DNA from: Eustoma russellianum
Taxonomy: Eukaryota; Streptophyta; Magnoliopsida; Gentianales; Gentianaceae
Direction of reading: 5' to 3'
Assembly (NCBI GenBank): GCA_036186865.1
Contig: AP025040.1
Span: 10,595,385 to 10,659,384 of the forward strand
DNA: 64,000 bases
Below the pieces are notes generated by a model. The model searched no databases. It was not told the origin of the DNA and saw only the letters and a list, made by a program, of their open reading frames with translations. This document shows, piece after piece, positions 23,612 to 33,704 of the stretch. The translations under genes and the position numbers were made by a program. Each line of letters begins with the position of its first letter. Positions within the stretch are counted from its first letter, which is position 1.

Positions 23612-23850
23612 CCCCTGCAGGAAGTGATGGAGGAGGGATGGAGTTGTGCAGTAGATCGGCCCATACTTTACCCGATTGCCGTACTTCCCCGGTGGGAGAG
23701 GGGGATCACCACTCGCCGGACGTTTATACTTCTTTACACTACGATGAGGAGGATCTACTTCATCTATATTTAAAACATTGCAGCATTACTCCGACGCCGG
23801 ACGGCGTGCAGCAACGAAGATCCAAGAAAAGCGGAAATATTTTCGGCGGT

Positions 23851-24690
23851 TACGCAGATAGTTTCGGCGATTTTCTTTCGTTTCACTATAAAATCAAATT
23901 CAGAATCGGAATCAATTCTTTGAACTAAATGGAAACTGATTAAACTTGTGGGTATGCTGACTATTTTTCGTTGTGATTTTTGGAATTTAGCAATTAGCAA
24001 CCATTTAAAAATTTCTTTTAAGGTCAAAAAGCAAATTACTTGAAAATCAATTGGTATTCAGTTGTCTCTTTCTCAGTTTCAAGGTGACATGAAACTATGT
24101 TGATCCTAAACTGATCGATTTCATTATGCGCTAATGTCTATCGTATGGAACATCTATTATTCTAGTTGGCTTTGCATCAAACCACCACGTAGGTTGGTTT
24201 GAAGATGATTTTATATAATACCTTAATCTCTATCAAACATGTTACAACGACAACAACCATATAGCTAAACATAATATGGTGCATGTTCGAACTCACAACC
24301 TCTTGTTTAAAAGACTCAGCGTACCACAATAACTAACCTATTTGGTAATTAAAATGTTATGTTAACCATTTACTTTTTTCTTTATTTTCCTGTGCTACTA
24401 AATTAACGTAGCCACGTCGTAAAATTCTTCAAATTGAACCAAATTTTAGAATGGATATATTGTTTGCATGTTTTTAATCTTATCTGGATTTTATGATAAA
24501 TTTTATTGTCATTAAAATATATCGAATAATTTGAATATACTGATTATGCTGTGTTTTTGTCGTTTTTGTTTGAATCAAAGTTTCTCACTCAATAAGGATT
24601 TTGTTTGTTGGGATGAGAACAATATGATTCTAGTAGACGAAAAGGGAAGAAAAGCGACGTGGCTAAAGGAGAAAGATGCGCGTGGCATGG
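23851..24690. other. Gene-free stretch
   Basis: AT-rich. Nothing recognised on either strand. Confidence 0.5.
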
Positions 24691-24707
24691 CAGGAGCTCA
24701 AAGAAAG

Positions 24708-24890
24708 GGGATAGGATCAACTCACCGCAAAGGGATGCGGTGACGCGTGACCGTGCGACACGTGGATGCAAGGAGGGATGGTGAGACTAGATGAGAGTCA
24801 CCCTCATCTAGCTTCACCATCCTTCTCTGGTGCCACGTGTCGCGCGGTCATAAAGAGGTGAAGAAAGTTGAGGTGAGGAGATCCTAACCC
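24708..24890. mobile_element. Fold-back MITE, Mutator type (family M1, copy 2)
   Basis: 183 bp. The left end is gggataggatcaactcaccg and the inverted right end gggttaggatctcctcacc. The centre is ctagatgagagtcaccctcatctag. Flanks caaagaaag and gaaagaaag form a 9-bp duplication with one mismatch. Confidence 0.88.
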
Positions 24891-25049
24891 GAAAGAAAGG
24901 AGGTCCAACCCCAATGGGTTTCTTCAACTTGAATCGTGTGCATGAATCTGTGTCAATTGCAATGCCAAAGTTGTGACGTCTCCCTCTGCAAATTGCAATT
25001 ACAATAATATGATCAGTTATTGCCTGACAGATATGTATATATATATATT

Positions 25050-25162
25050 ATGAATAGCTGTTTTCCAAGAAATAGTAGAGCCTAGAAAATTTGCAACTTC
25101 CCCCAATGTAGAATAGCTGTTCTCCAAGAAATAGTAGAGCCTAGAAAATTTGCAACTTGCCT
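25050..25162. repeat. Tandem duplication, about 60 bp
   Basis: gaatagctgttttccaagaa..gaaaatttgcaacttccc is followed at once by a copy with one substitution (ttttcc to ttctcc) before the ends diverge. Confidence 0.85.
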
Positions 25163-25674
25163 AACTACGTTATGCCTAAGCAAAACACTTGCTTCCTACA
25201 ATGATTCCAGTGCTACCGTGACACGCACACGCCAACCTTATCCTGTTGCCCAACAATTATTGGCTTCCAAAAATTCTGTAACTTCCAGGCGTAAGAGCAA
25301 CTCATTTGTGAATTTTGAAAGAAGGATAATTAGATCGCTAACAAAATTGTACGTTAAAATGAAGCGTTTAAAGAAAAAAATTTACACCCTAACTCTTTGT
25401 TTAAATAAATAATTAAGCTTTAGTAAAAGTTAAAGAATTAAAAAGTTAGGACATATGACATTACCGTCCAAACAAGAAAAAAAGTTTTTTTTTTAAAAAA
25501 AAAAACAAAGAAAACAAAAACTTGACAAAACCATTTCCAGGAATCCCAATCCCGTTGACGATGCGTGTACGGTCCAAATATTATTTTCGGTTAAGGTGCC
25601 ATCAAACATCTTTCTAAATTTTAATTTTATGCGGTAATAAATATCCTTACCCTCTATCGTCACAGTACCAAAAA

Positions 25675-25880
25675 GTTTAGTGGAGAACACAAATCAAGAG
25701 TTCAGCGGCTTTTTAGGTTGGTAAGACTTTACCTCCTTATTGCAACAGAACAAGCAATCTTCTAACTCAATTGGTCCGGATACAATAGCTTCACCATTAC
25801 TGACTGGATAGCAGTATTTCACCCACAATGCGCATGTCCTGGTTCCTAACCTAACTACTAACCAAACTATGCCATAAAGG
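25675..25880 (-). mobile_element. Degraded SINE (family A)
   Basis: Contains caagagttcagcggcttt, taggttggtaagactttacc and actcaattggtcc, matching the body and A-box area of family A. Ends are not definable. Confidence 0.4.
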
Positions 25881-25909
25881 CTAAATTCTAAATTTCTCCC
25901 AGTAAGTTG

Positions 25910-26040
25910 TAATCTATATCTATGGTGGATAGTTTCTAAACAAAACAAAAAAGTGTTGCAATTTGACCATGTTTTAATAGATATAGTGGATAGTTTCTAA
26001 ACCAAAAAAAAGTGTTGCAATTTGACCATATTTTAATGGT
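25910..26040. repeat. Tandem duplication, about 60 bp
   Basis: gatagtttctaaacaaaaca..gtgttgcaatttgaccatg is repeated as gatagtttctaaaccaaaaa..gtgttgcaatttgaccata. Confidence 0.8.
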
Positions 26041-26572
26041 CAAGCTATTAGTTGAACAATAACACTTGCCTGGTATATAAAGGTTAATCGACTACTTGGT
26101 ATATAAGGGTTCATGGACGTAAACATCGGCATTAAAATTTAAAAGCCTCGTATCGTTATATAATTTTAGAATAGTTATTAGTTTAAATAGTACAATGGTA
26201 TTTCTTGCTTAAGGATATTAATTAGAGAAATTATCTAAGGAACTAAACGTAAATGTTATTAACTTAATTACGTACCCTGAGCTTGGATTGTAGCCAGGGG
26301 CCCGCCTATCCTAATTACGTAAATAATCAACTAGTTACGTGATCTTTGAGATAGAGGGCCCAAAAGTTAGACGTGGACCCATTTGTCTTCTAGTCATTTA
26401 GGATGGGTTCAGGGCCCACGTATGTACATTGCTTATATTCCGGTGCATGCATCTTTTTTTTTTTTTTTTTTGAAACTCGGTGCATGCATCTTTAAGAGAG
26501 AGGATCCTTTCAATATCCTTACCACTTTTTATCGTGTTGACCGTTTATAGTTTAGTTGACTTTTCAACTTTT
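26041..26572. other. Intergenic sequence upstream of the ERF gene
   Basis: No gene. It contains a T-run (26,455-26,471) between two copies of cggtgcatgcatc (26,441 and 26,479), a small insertion or slippage scar. Confidence 0.5.
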
Positions 26573-26587
26573 CACGTCAGATTTTCT

Positions 26588-26829
26588 TTGATGAGGGGGT
26601 GGTTCTCCCCACCTGTACCAGAGGTCCCTTAGTCAGGTGGGATGTAAATCGAGGATGTGCTCCACCAGCAGCCCTGCAAAGGGGGAGGACACTCGAGACT
26701 CAGCCAGCCCAGAGGCAACCCTTGTAATATTTCAACAAGGATTGTCTCCACACGGACTCGAACTCGGGACGTCGGGGTTCTAGCCCCAATCACCTTTGCC
26801 ACTTACCACTGGACTATGCCCCTGAGGGC
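26588..26829 (-). mobile_element. tRNA-derived SINE (family B, copy 1)
   Basis: 242 bp, flanked by a perfect 15-bp duplication cacgtcagattttct (26,573 and 26,830). On the minus strand it begins with a tRNA-like head with A box tagtccagtgg and B box gagttcgagtcc, the internal RNA polymerase III promoter, and ends in ccctcatcaaa. It lies about 630 bp upstream of the ERF-VII start codon. Confidence 0.93.
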
Positions 26830-26849
26830 CACGTCAGATTTTCTGCAAG

Positions 26850-27145
26850 CGGTGATTAGGGAGGTTCACAAACTGTTTAATTTTGATTTGTATTTGATTC
26901 GAGTTCGTTCGTTAATTTTAATTAAACGAGTCAAAAACACATATTACAGTTCGTATTAAAATGAGTCGAATTCGCAAAAAGTTCGACTTGTTTAAACAGT
27001 AATCGTGTTATCAAATCGAGCTCGAACCAATTTTAAAACTTGTTACAGTAAACGAACCGAGTCAAACAGTTCGTTTAACTAAACAAATTAAAATTCGAAA
27101 ACATAATACTCGGTTCGTCCTGATTCGTTAACATCTCTAATAATG
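26850..27145 (-). mobile_element. Non-autonomous repeat, hAT-MITE-like, partial
   Basis: Rich in gttcg/cgaac words, ending in gattcgttaacatctcta. The complement, tagagatgttaacgaatc, matches the left end taggggtgttaacgaac of the repeat at 36,384. The other end is not visible. It lies about 310 bp upstream of the ERF start. The superfamily is a guess from end style. Confidence 0.45.
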
Positions 27146-27457
27146 GTGATACGTATGACCAATTATTTATATTAAAAGGTATTGTTTTGTATGGTTTTTT
27201 TTTGTCAAATAAACCAGCACATGTAATTAAGCAATGGCATGAGGGGCAATAAAGTAAAACTAGCAGTCCACCTCGTTCGCACCACTTTCTTTGCCCCTTT
27301 TCAGCCAACAACTTCAATTGCTTCTTCTCTCAATCTTTACAAAAGGCTTTCAATTTGTTCATTCCTAAAATATTTTAATTTCTCAAGTATTTCTTGCTAA
27401 AAACTTTTTACAGAGTTCGTCTGAAAACATAACGACCGGGAAGAAGTAGAAAACATC

Positions 27458-29350
27458 ATGTGTGGCGGCGCTATAATTTCCGATTTCGCTCCACCGGGCC
27501 GATCGTCACGGAAGCTGACGGCGGAGCTACTCTGGGGAGCTGGTTCCGATGTGCCGGAATCCAATAATTATAAGAAAAGGAGGAATCCTGCCAATTATTA
27601 CTCCAAGCCTGTTGTGAAATCTGAGGTGGTTGATCTCGACGATGATTTCGAAGCTGATTTTCAGGACTTTAAGGATTATGATGATGACGAAGTCCAGGAG
27701 GTTGCTGATGTCAAGCCTTTCTCTAAGTCGGCTGGACATGTCTCCCTTTTTCGTGGTATTTTTTCCTCCCTGGTTTTAGAAACAAAATATTGAGCTTTTA
27801 TGTTCCTCGAGTGATTGTACAGTTTCCTATTATTTTAGATCTTTTTTTTTTGTAAGCGATATTTTAGATCTTTTATATTGTACACATATTCTACTTCGTC
27901 GATGTATTTTACTCTGGCTTCTTTGGTATTTAAAGTCTTGTGAAGAATAGGGATTTTCAGGCCATCAAATGGATATTTCCCCTTTAAAGTTTGGAAATGA
28001 GAAGGTTTGCTAATTTTGGTCTGGAGTGACCTGCTGAGTCTACTAAATTCAGTTAGAATTAGAAAGTTACCCCCTTTAAGCAAGATCCACTCGTTTAGTT
28101 TCCTGTAGATTCTTCCAATCCAATCAACTATAGGTGATTTGTTGCCCGGGATTAAGGTAACTTCTTTACATGGATTATAAATGTTCCAGTTGATGTTTAT
28201 TTAGTTATTTTGTACGAATTATAGATGTAGCTTCAAATGGGGATTTCCACTCCTCTTCCTTCCGAAAAGGAAATTTGCAAATACTAATCATTAAGAATTG
28301 TACTAGCGAAGCTAAATATGTTGGTTTAACCAGTGTTCTTTAATTTTTCGTTTGATATGTATTTGAGAAACATATAAATGTATCTTTAGATCTGTCTGTA
28401 TGCTGTTGTAGTTTTTATGAACTATGTATCAAACTTTGTGATTATTTTAATGTTTTTTCATATACCTAGGTAGCAGAGCTGAAAAATATACTGATTCGAG
28501 TGATGATTCTGATAAATCCTGCAAAAGGAAAAGGAAAAATCAATATAGAGGGATCAGGCAGCGACCATGGGGTAAGTGGGCTGCTGAGATACGTGACCCT
28601 CGTAAAGGGGTTAGAGTTTGGCTAGGAACCTTTAATACTGCAGAAGAAGCTGCAAGAGCTTATGATGCGGAGGCTCGAAGGATCAGAGGCAAGAAAGCCA
28701 AGGTGAACTTTCCAGGGGAGAGTCTGTCTGGTACCACCAGGCTTTCTGCTGTGGTGAATTCTCAGGACGTAGTTGCCAATGGAAATTCTGGACCTCACCA
28801 GACTGTCTTGAATGATAACTTGACATCCAGGAATATTTTTGAGGATGGCTACTACGACTCATTCAGTCTTTTGGAAGAGAAGCCATCAAAAGAGCAGTTT
28901 GGCTTTCTTGATGCTTATCCTGCTGTTGGAGATGCAGGAGTCAAGCCATTTAATGCATCTGAAGATTCAGGCATTTACATATCAACTGATCAAAGAAGTT
29001 CCGACTTTGGGTGGGGAGAGAGCTGCCTGAAAACCCCTGAAATATCGTCTGTTCTTTCTGCTGCTTTAGAAGGCGATGAGAATCAGATCATGCAGAACTG
29101 CAACCAAACGAAGAACATGAAAGCAAGTGGCACAGCTCTGATGCCTAGTGAGGATAACTGTGTGAATAATCTATCTGAAGAGCTGTCGGATTTAGAATCG
29201 CAGATGAACTTTTTCCAGATGCCATTTGCGGAAGGAAATTGGGATGCCTCAGCTGATGGCCTCCTGGGAGAAGCTAATCAGAATGGTGGCAGTGAAATGG
29301 ATCTCTGGACTTTCGATGACATTCCTGATATTTTGGGAAGCGTCTACTGA
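27458..29350 (+). CDS. RAP2-12: Group VII ERF transcription factor (RAP2.2/RAP2.12-like), oxygen-sensing N-degron
   Basis: Two exons, 27,458-27,755 and 28,470-29,350, with a 714-bp phase-1 GT-AG intron, give 392 aa, slightly longer than Arabidopsis RAP2.12. The protein begins MCGGAII, the group VII signature. In this family Met removal and oxidation of Cys2 by plant cysteine oxidases feed the Arg/N-degron pathway, so the factor is stable only when oxygen or nitric oxide is low. It then activates hypoxia genes in the nucleus. An acidic stretch spans residues 56-82. A basic KRKRK segment (118-122) precedes the AP2/ERF DNA-binding domain (about 124-181), with YRGIRQRPWGKW, the WLGTF loop and a RAYD motif. 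The C-terminus, MDLWTFDDIPDILG, is the acidic/aromatic activation motif of RAP2.12 proteins. The intron sits before the AP2 domain as in other group VII genes. No lesion was seen. The exact paralogue (RAP2.2 versus RAP2.12) cannot be settled here. Confidence 0.96.
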
Positions 29351-30530
29351 GCTGCTTTTCCTTTGTGTTGGTCGGATGTAAATAAGGCTCGTGTTAGTAA
29401 ATTCTCCAACTCATTTTATTTTATGAACGATTTCTTATTTGGTACACCATTTTGCATCTTCTCGCAATTGACTGCTTTATTTTGATTTTATTTGTATGTC
29501 CATAGGTGCTTCCAAGCATGCTTAAGCCAAGGATGGTGTTGGCACTACCAAAATCGGGTCCGCTTCATTCGGTTGTGCACAGAAAAATAGGGAATCTACC
29601 TATTGAATATTTTTCTTAAATAGTCAGTATGATGTATGTGAATGGTCACATGTGATGTAAACTGAAGTTTATAATTCCATGCAACCGTCTTTACTTATGT
29701 TGTTGCATATGTTCCATTTGTACGTACTTCTTAATATTTTGTGATAAAAACTGGTTTGAGTGAATTTTGTGGCTACTGGCCTGATAAGGTTTTATTGTTC
29801 TCTTTGTCGGTTGATTGATGCACTTTTTCCCTCCTTTCATGAAGAGGATTTTGTAAATCCATTCTTTGTGGTTGCAATGGGACTGCTTTCATCGGATATT
29901 AGTACTAGTCTTTCTTATGTTGGTACTGTGACTCAAGATCCGTTCCCCAACCCAATCCTCCTCTAGCAAGTCACTTAGGATGGCCTGTCTTGTTTCCTAC
30001 CTCTGGGATGTCTTTTGGTGGTTCTTTCACTCCAGATGATTGGCACTTCTCATCATATTTCCTACCGTTCGGATTTTCTTGCTTGTCCTATCATTTCCAA
30101 ATGCATAGTACTATGGGTGTGGAGAACCTTCAAGCATTTGATCTTGTTGGTTATTAGTCTGCAGTTTTTTGATGTTGCAGCTGGGCTATTGTTTCTTTCC
30201 ATTTCCTGTCTGGATATTCTTTCTTATCCTGTCATTTCCAAATGTATAGAACCTAGATTCAGATTTAGTAATACTTTAAGCATTCAATTTAACCATCTCA
30301 AAATTTTTATTTTTTTTTTCCTTTGGTTCCTTCTTTCTTTCTATAGCTCTTAGCCTTCGTCTTCTTTTATGAGAGCGTTTTGTGTACGTGGTTTAGACAT
30401 GACTAAGCGTATGGTAAAATAATTTGGACTGCCTTAGTCATAGCCTTAATTTACTGCTACTTTTGGCGCACGAGATCCGTGTGAACCGTACATTTGCCTC
30501 AGTTTTATATATAGGCTGTATTTTGAGGAA
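29351..30530. other. ERF 3' flank, gene-free
   Basis: The first few hundred bases are presumably 3' UTR, though no clear poly(A) signal could be chosen. A degenerate direct repeat (cttgtcctatcatttccaaatg at about 30,081 and tatcctgtcatttccaaatg at about 30,226) lies further on. Frames at 29,760-29,966 and 30,015-30,353 are not gene-like. Confidence 0.5.
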
Positions 30531-30550
30531 CAACTTTCCAAAAGTAACTT

Positions 30551-30813
30551 GGAGCAAAAGGTCATATTTTAACCTTGAGGGTCTCTATCGCTCCAGCTCC
30601 AAGTAGCATCGTGAGTAATGCAAATCATGAGCTCAGCGGTTTCTTAGGTTGAGTGATGACTTACGCATTGATCTACACAAGGTGTCTTCCTACAAACTAG
30701 GCCTTCGCTCTAACAGCTTTGGAACACCCACTCTGTGCGTGTCTTTGGAATCGAATTCTTGATCTTTGGAGCAAATTTCAACCCGAGTACCAACTGAGCT
30801 ATGTCCTGAGAGC
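30551..30813 (-). mobile_element. tRNA-derived SINE (family A)
   Basis: 263 bp, flanked by an 18-bp duplication actttccaaaagtaactt / actttccaagagtaactt (30,533 and 30,814, one mismatch). On the minus strand the A box is tagctcagttgg and the B-box area is gaattcgattcc. The body carries the family words gtaatgcaaatcatgagctc and cacaaggtgtcttcc. Confidence 0.92.
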
Positions 30814-31064
30814 ACTTTCCAAGAGTAACTTAGTGTAGGTGGTGCTTGGTTGTAAATCATAATAGGATTTAGAGCCTTGGGCAGCTCGTGGAAGGACGAT
30901 CCTTTGTAAAGGTTGTATGGGATGAAGATAGGTTGGATTTTTGGGATACTTCTCAAGTTAGGCAGGAATGTCCTATCCACCAGCAATCTGACTAATTTTG
31001 GAGTATCAAGCAATCTAAAAGGGTTGTTAAACCAACCCTCGTGCCATACCACCCCCCTCAAATG

Positions 31065-31275
31065 CGTGTTTTTTTCTCTTTTTGATGAAAAAAGAACTTT
31101 ATTTCATAAACTTTTAAAGCGTATACAAACTGGGTGGGACGAGGACCAAAATAAAACCTTGTCAAGGAAAACTACCTTTGTGGACAAAATCTTGGTCGAA
31201 GAAAAAAGCGTACATATTTATACAGTTGGGAGTCGAAGGAAAAAGTGTACATATTTATACAGTTGAGAGTCAAAA
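31065..31275 (-). mobile_element. L1-type LINE 3' end, severely 5'-truncated
   Basis: Shares gaaaaaagaactttatt, aaccttgtcaaggaaaactaccttt, aaaatcttggtcgaa and cgtacatatttatac in order with the 3' UTR of the LINE at 49.77-49.95 kb. The last ~37 bp (aaaaagcgtacatatttatac..) are duplicated in tandem. Confidence 0.75.
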
Positions 31276-31650
31276 CGGTTAAGTTTGGAGGTTGATTTTT
31301 CACCTACCTCATACGAGATTTTCTTGTATTTAGTCCGCTTTTCGAGTGTTAGTTCATAGGTTGATTGTTGGATCCGATTAAACGGTTCAAAAGAAAGTTG
31401 TCTGATTGATAAGTTCGTACGAGTAAACGGTTTAAAAGTTGACTGATTCACGAGGTGGCAATCTGGAAGGACTAGAATTTGGATCAACTTTTTGATATTT
31501 GAAAGGGTTTCCTTCCATGCAAACGGGTCTCCAAGGCTTTATCATCTCATTTTTAAAAAGTTTTATAAAAGATGTAAATTAAATCATTTAACGTTTTTTA
31601 AAACGGTTTTTTAGATGAGATATCCAGAATATTTGAAAGGCTTTTCTTGA

Positions 31651-31899
31651 AGCAAAAGGTCATTCTTTGGCTTTAAGGGTCTCTACCGCCGTAGACCTAA
31701 AGAGCATCATGGATGATGCAAATCAGAAGCATAGCGCCTTCTAGGTTGGGTGATGACTTATGCAGTAACCCACACAAGGTGTCTTCCCGCAAGGCCTTCA
31801 GCCTAGCAGCAACATCCACAATGTGCGTGTCCCTAAAATTGAACTCTTGACTTCTTAAAGCAAATCTAAACCCGAATACCAACTGCGTTATGTCTTGCG
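31651..31899 (-). mobile_element. tRNA-derived SINE (family A)
   Basis: Closely similar in layout to the copy at 30,551: aagcaaaaggtcatt and agggtctctaccgcc at its 3' end (left), cacaaggtgtcttcc in the body, and a degraded A box (complement of aactgcgttatg) at the right. Flanks aaaggcttttcttg and aaaagctttcctgg (the latter now beyond SINE B) look like a decayed duplication. A family B SINE is inserted directly beside it. Confidence 0.8.
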
Positions 31900-31911
31900 G
31901 GCAAAAGCTTT

Positions 31912-32160
31912 TTTTTGATGAGGGAGTGGGTTCTCCCCCCACCTGTACCAGAGGCCTCTTAGCCAGGTGGGATGTAAATCGAGGGATGTGCTCCACCGGC
32001 AGCCCTGCAAAGGGAGAGGACACTCGAGACTCAGCCAGCCCAGAGGCAACCCTTGTAATATTTCAACAAAGATTGTCTCCACACGGACTCGAACTCGGGA
32101 CGTCGGGGTTCTAGCCCCAATCACCTTTGCCACTTACCACTGGACTATGCCCCTGGGGGC
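31912..32160 (-). mobile_element. tRNA-derived SINE (family B, copy 2), adjoining a family A SINE
   Basis: 249 bp, nearly identical to the copy at 26,588. A 12-bp duplication ggcaaaagcttt lies at 31,900-31,911 and 32,161-32,172. A box tagtccagtgg and B box gagttcgagtcc are on the minus strand. The target was the edge of the older family A SINE. Confidence 0.93.
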
Positions 32161-32329
32161 GGCAAAAGCTTTCCTGGTAATACATGTGATAAGCGCTTTG
32201 TTACTGCCCACGAGTGATCTGAAATCCCACATGTATCTTTCGCTGGCAGGGCTATCGAAGTGATGATAGGGTATTCGTGCCCTAACATAGATATCACAAG
32301 TGTAAAATTCTAAACCATATAGTTTTTAT

Positions 32330-32513
32330 GGGATATGATCCCCTCACCCACTTTTCCTCACTGCACGCGTCACTGCACGACACGTGGCAGCAAGGGTGGG
32401 TGGTGAGGCTAGATGAAGGTCACCCGCATCTAGCCTCACCACCCCATCCTGATGCCACGTGTCGCGTGATCATGAGTGGAGTGAGGAAAAGTAGGGTGAA
32501 GAGATCCTATCCC
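32330..32513. mobile_element. Fold-back MITE, Mutator type (family M1, copy 3)
   Basis: 184 bp with ends gggatatgatcccctcaccc and, inverted, gggataggatctcttcaccc. A perfect 9-bp duplication agtttttat flanks it (32,321 and 32,514). Centre ctagatgaaggtcacccgcatctag. Confidence 0.94.
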
Positions 32514-32839
32514 AGTTTTTATTGCATCAAACAGTGAAATAAGAATATTGTCCGACAGAAAACAAAATAAACTTCAAATTCACAACCTATTCCACCATGT
32601 AATGGTATTTATGTTTTCAAAATAGGTGATGTTAGAGGCACGGATGATCAAGCAATAGCGATATTTCGCTTAATGACAACATGGGTTTTGTAGTTTGGTT
32701 GGTGCCAAGTTGTAATTATTTAATGTTCCACCATTAATGCAGTTCCAATTTCTATATTGTTTATCGTAAACACCTATGCCCTTTAAAAGGGAAAAAAGGC
32801 GGCTTCTACGTAGGACGAGTGTATAGATGAATTTTACTC

Positions 32840-33095
32840 TCTCTATATATATATCTGTGTGTGTATGTATGTATGTATATGTACACACATATATATACAC
32901 AGCGTGTGTGTGCGCCTCTCTCTCCCTACATATACATACACACACATATATTCATATATACATATATGTGTGTATATACATATATACATATATACATGTG
33001 TATATATGTATATACATACATAAGTGTGTATATATGCACAAATATATACATATGTATATGTTTTTACATATATACATATATATGTACATATGACA
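32840..33095. repeat. TA/TG/CA-rich simple repeat block
   Basis: About 250 bp of imperfect tatatg, tgtg and cacaca runs. The Tyr/Ile/His-rich frames on both strands (32,670-33,173) come from it. Confidence 0.9.
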
Positions 33096-33538
33096 GCAAA
33101 TTTTGCCAGAAAGGTTCATTCCTACAATTAATGAATGGAACCTTTTTACATGTATGATCTTATATGACAGCACTTTGCCAACCCAGTTGCATAATGCTGA
33201 TCATCATGTAGAAAGTTTCCAAGGATCTATTCAAAGTTGCGAATAATTTAAGATAAGTTGTTCTACACATATGTCTATGTGGTCAGCGTACTTCAAATTT
33301 GGTAGGAGTAGTACTTAAATGCTTTGTTATATATTGTCACAGAAGAGGCAAAGGGGAGTTGTTCCTATACATCAAACTCCCCCAGTATCATTGCTAATGA
33401 TTTGATGGGCATTCTCGATTTTCTGTTTGAGAATCCCATATTATGTATTACAGATATATATCATTGTTAAAACCTTAGCAAGAAAAATTCGAGACTACAC
33501 TTTAAGCACTCATTTGCTCGCATATATGTTTTTTTTTT

Positions 33539-33704
33539 GGGATATGATCCCCTCACTGCACCTCCCTCACCGCGTGCGTGACCGCGCGACACGTGTCAAA
33601 AAGGGGGTGGTGAGGCTGGGTGAGGATAACCCTCATCCAGCCTTACCACCCCTACTGCTACCACGTGTCGCGTTCTGGACCGCGCGGTGAGGAGATCTCA
33701 TCCC
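33539..33704. mobile_element. Fold-back MITE, Mutator type (family M1, copy 4)
   Basis: 166 bp with ends gggatatgatcccctcactg and, inverted, gggatgagatctcctcaccg. It is flanked on both sides by g plus a T-run, compatible with a 9-bp duplication blurred by slippage. Confidence 0.88.

Larger units (their letters stand above)
18779..23850 (-). mobile_element. Decayed L1-type LINE, minus strand
   Basis: About 5.1 kb holds, in sense order, an ORF1 with a nucleic-acid-binding domain and zinc knuckle, an apurinic-type endonuclease, reverse transcriptase and a C-terminal zinc-binding (zf-RVT) region. ORF1 and ORF2 carry stops and at least one frameshift between endonuclease and RT. The 3' end breaks off abruptly near 18,779 inside the ORF2 C-terminus: the related LINE at 50 kb continues with a further ~25 codons and a 3' UTR, whereas this one has no UTR, A-tail or visible target duplication. 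It is therefore truncated at the 3' end, which is unusual because LINEs normally lose the 5' end. Confidence 0.9.

Noticed and set aside
18781..23850. Reading the LINE as a host reverse-transcriptase-like gene
   Set aside because: ORF1, endonuclease, RT and zinc region order is that of an L1-type LINE, and the frames are broken.
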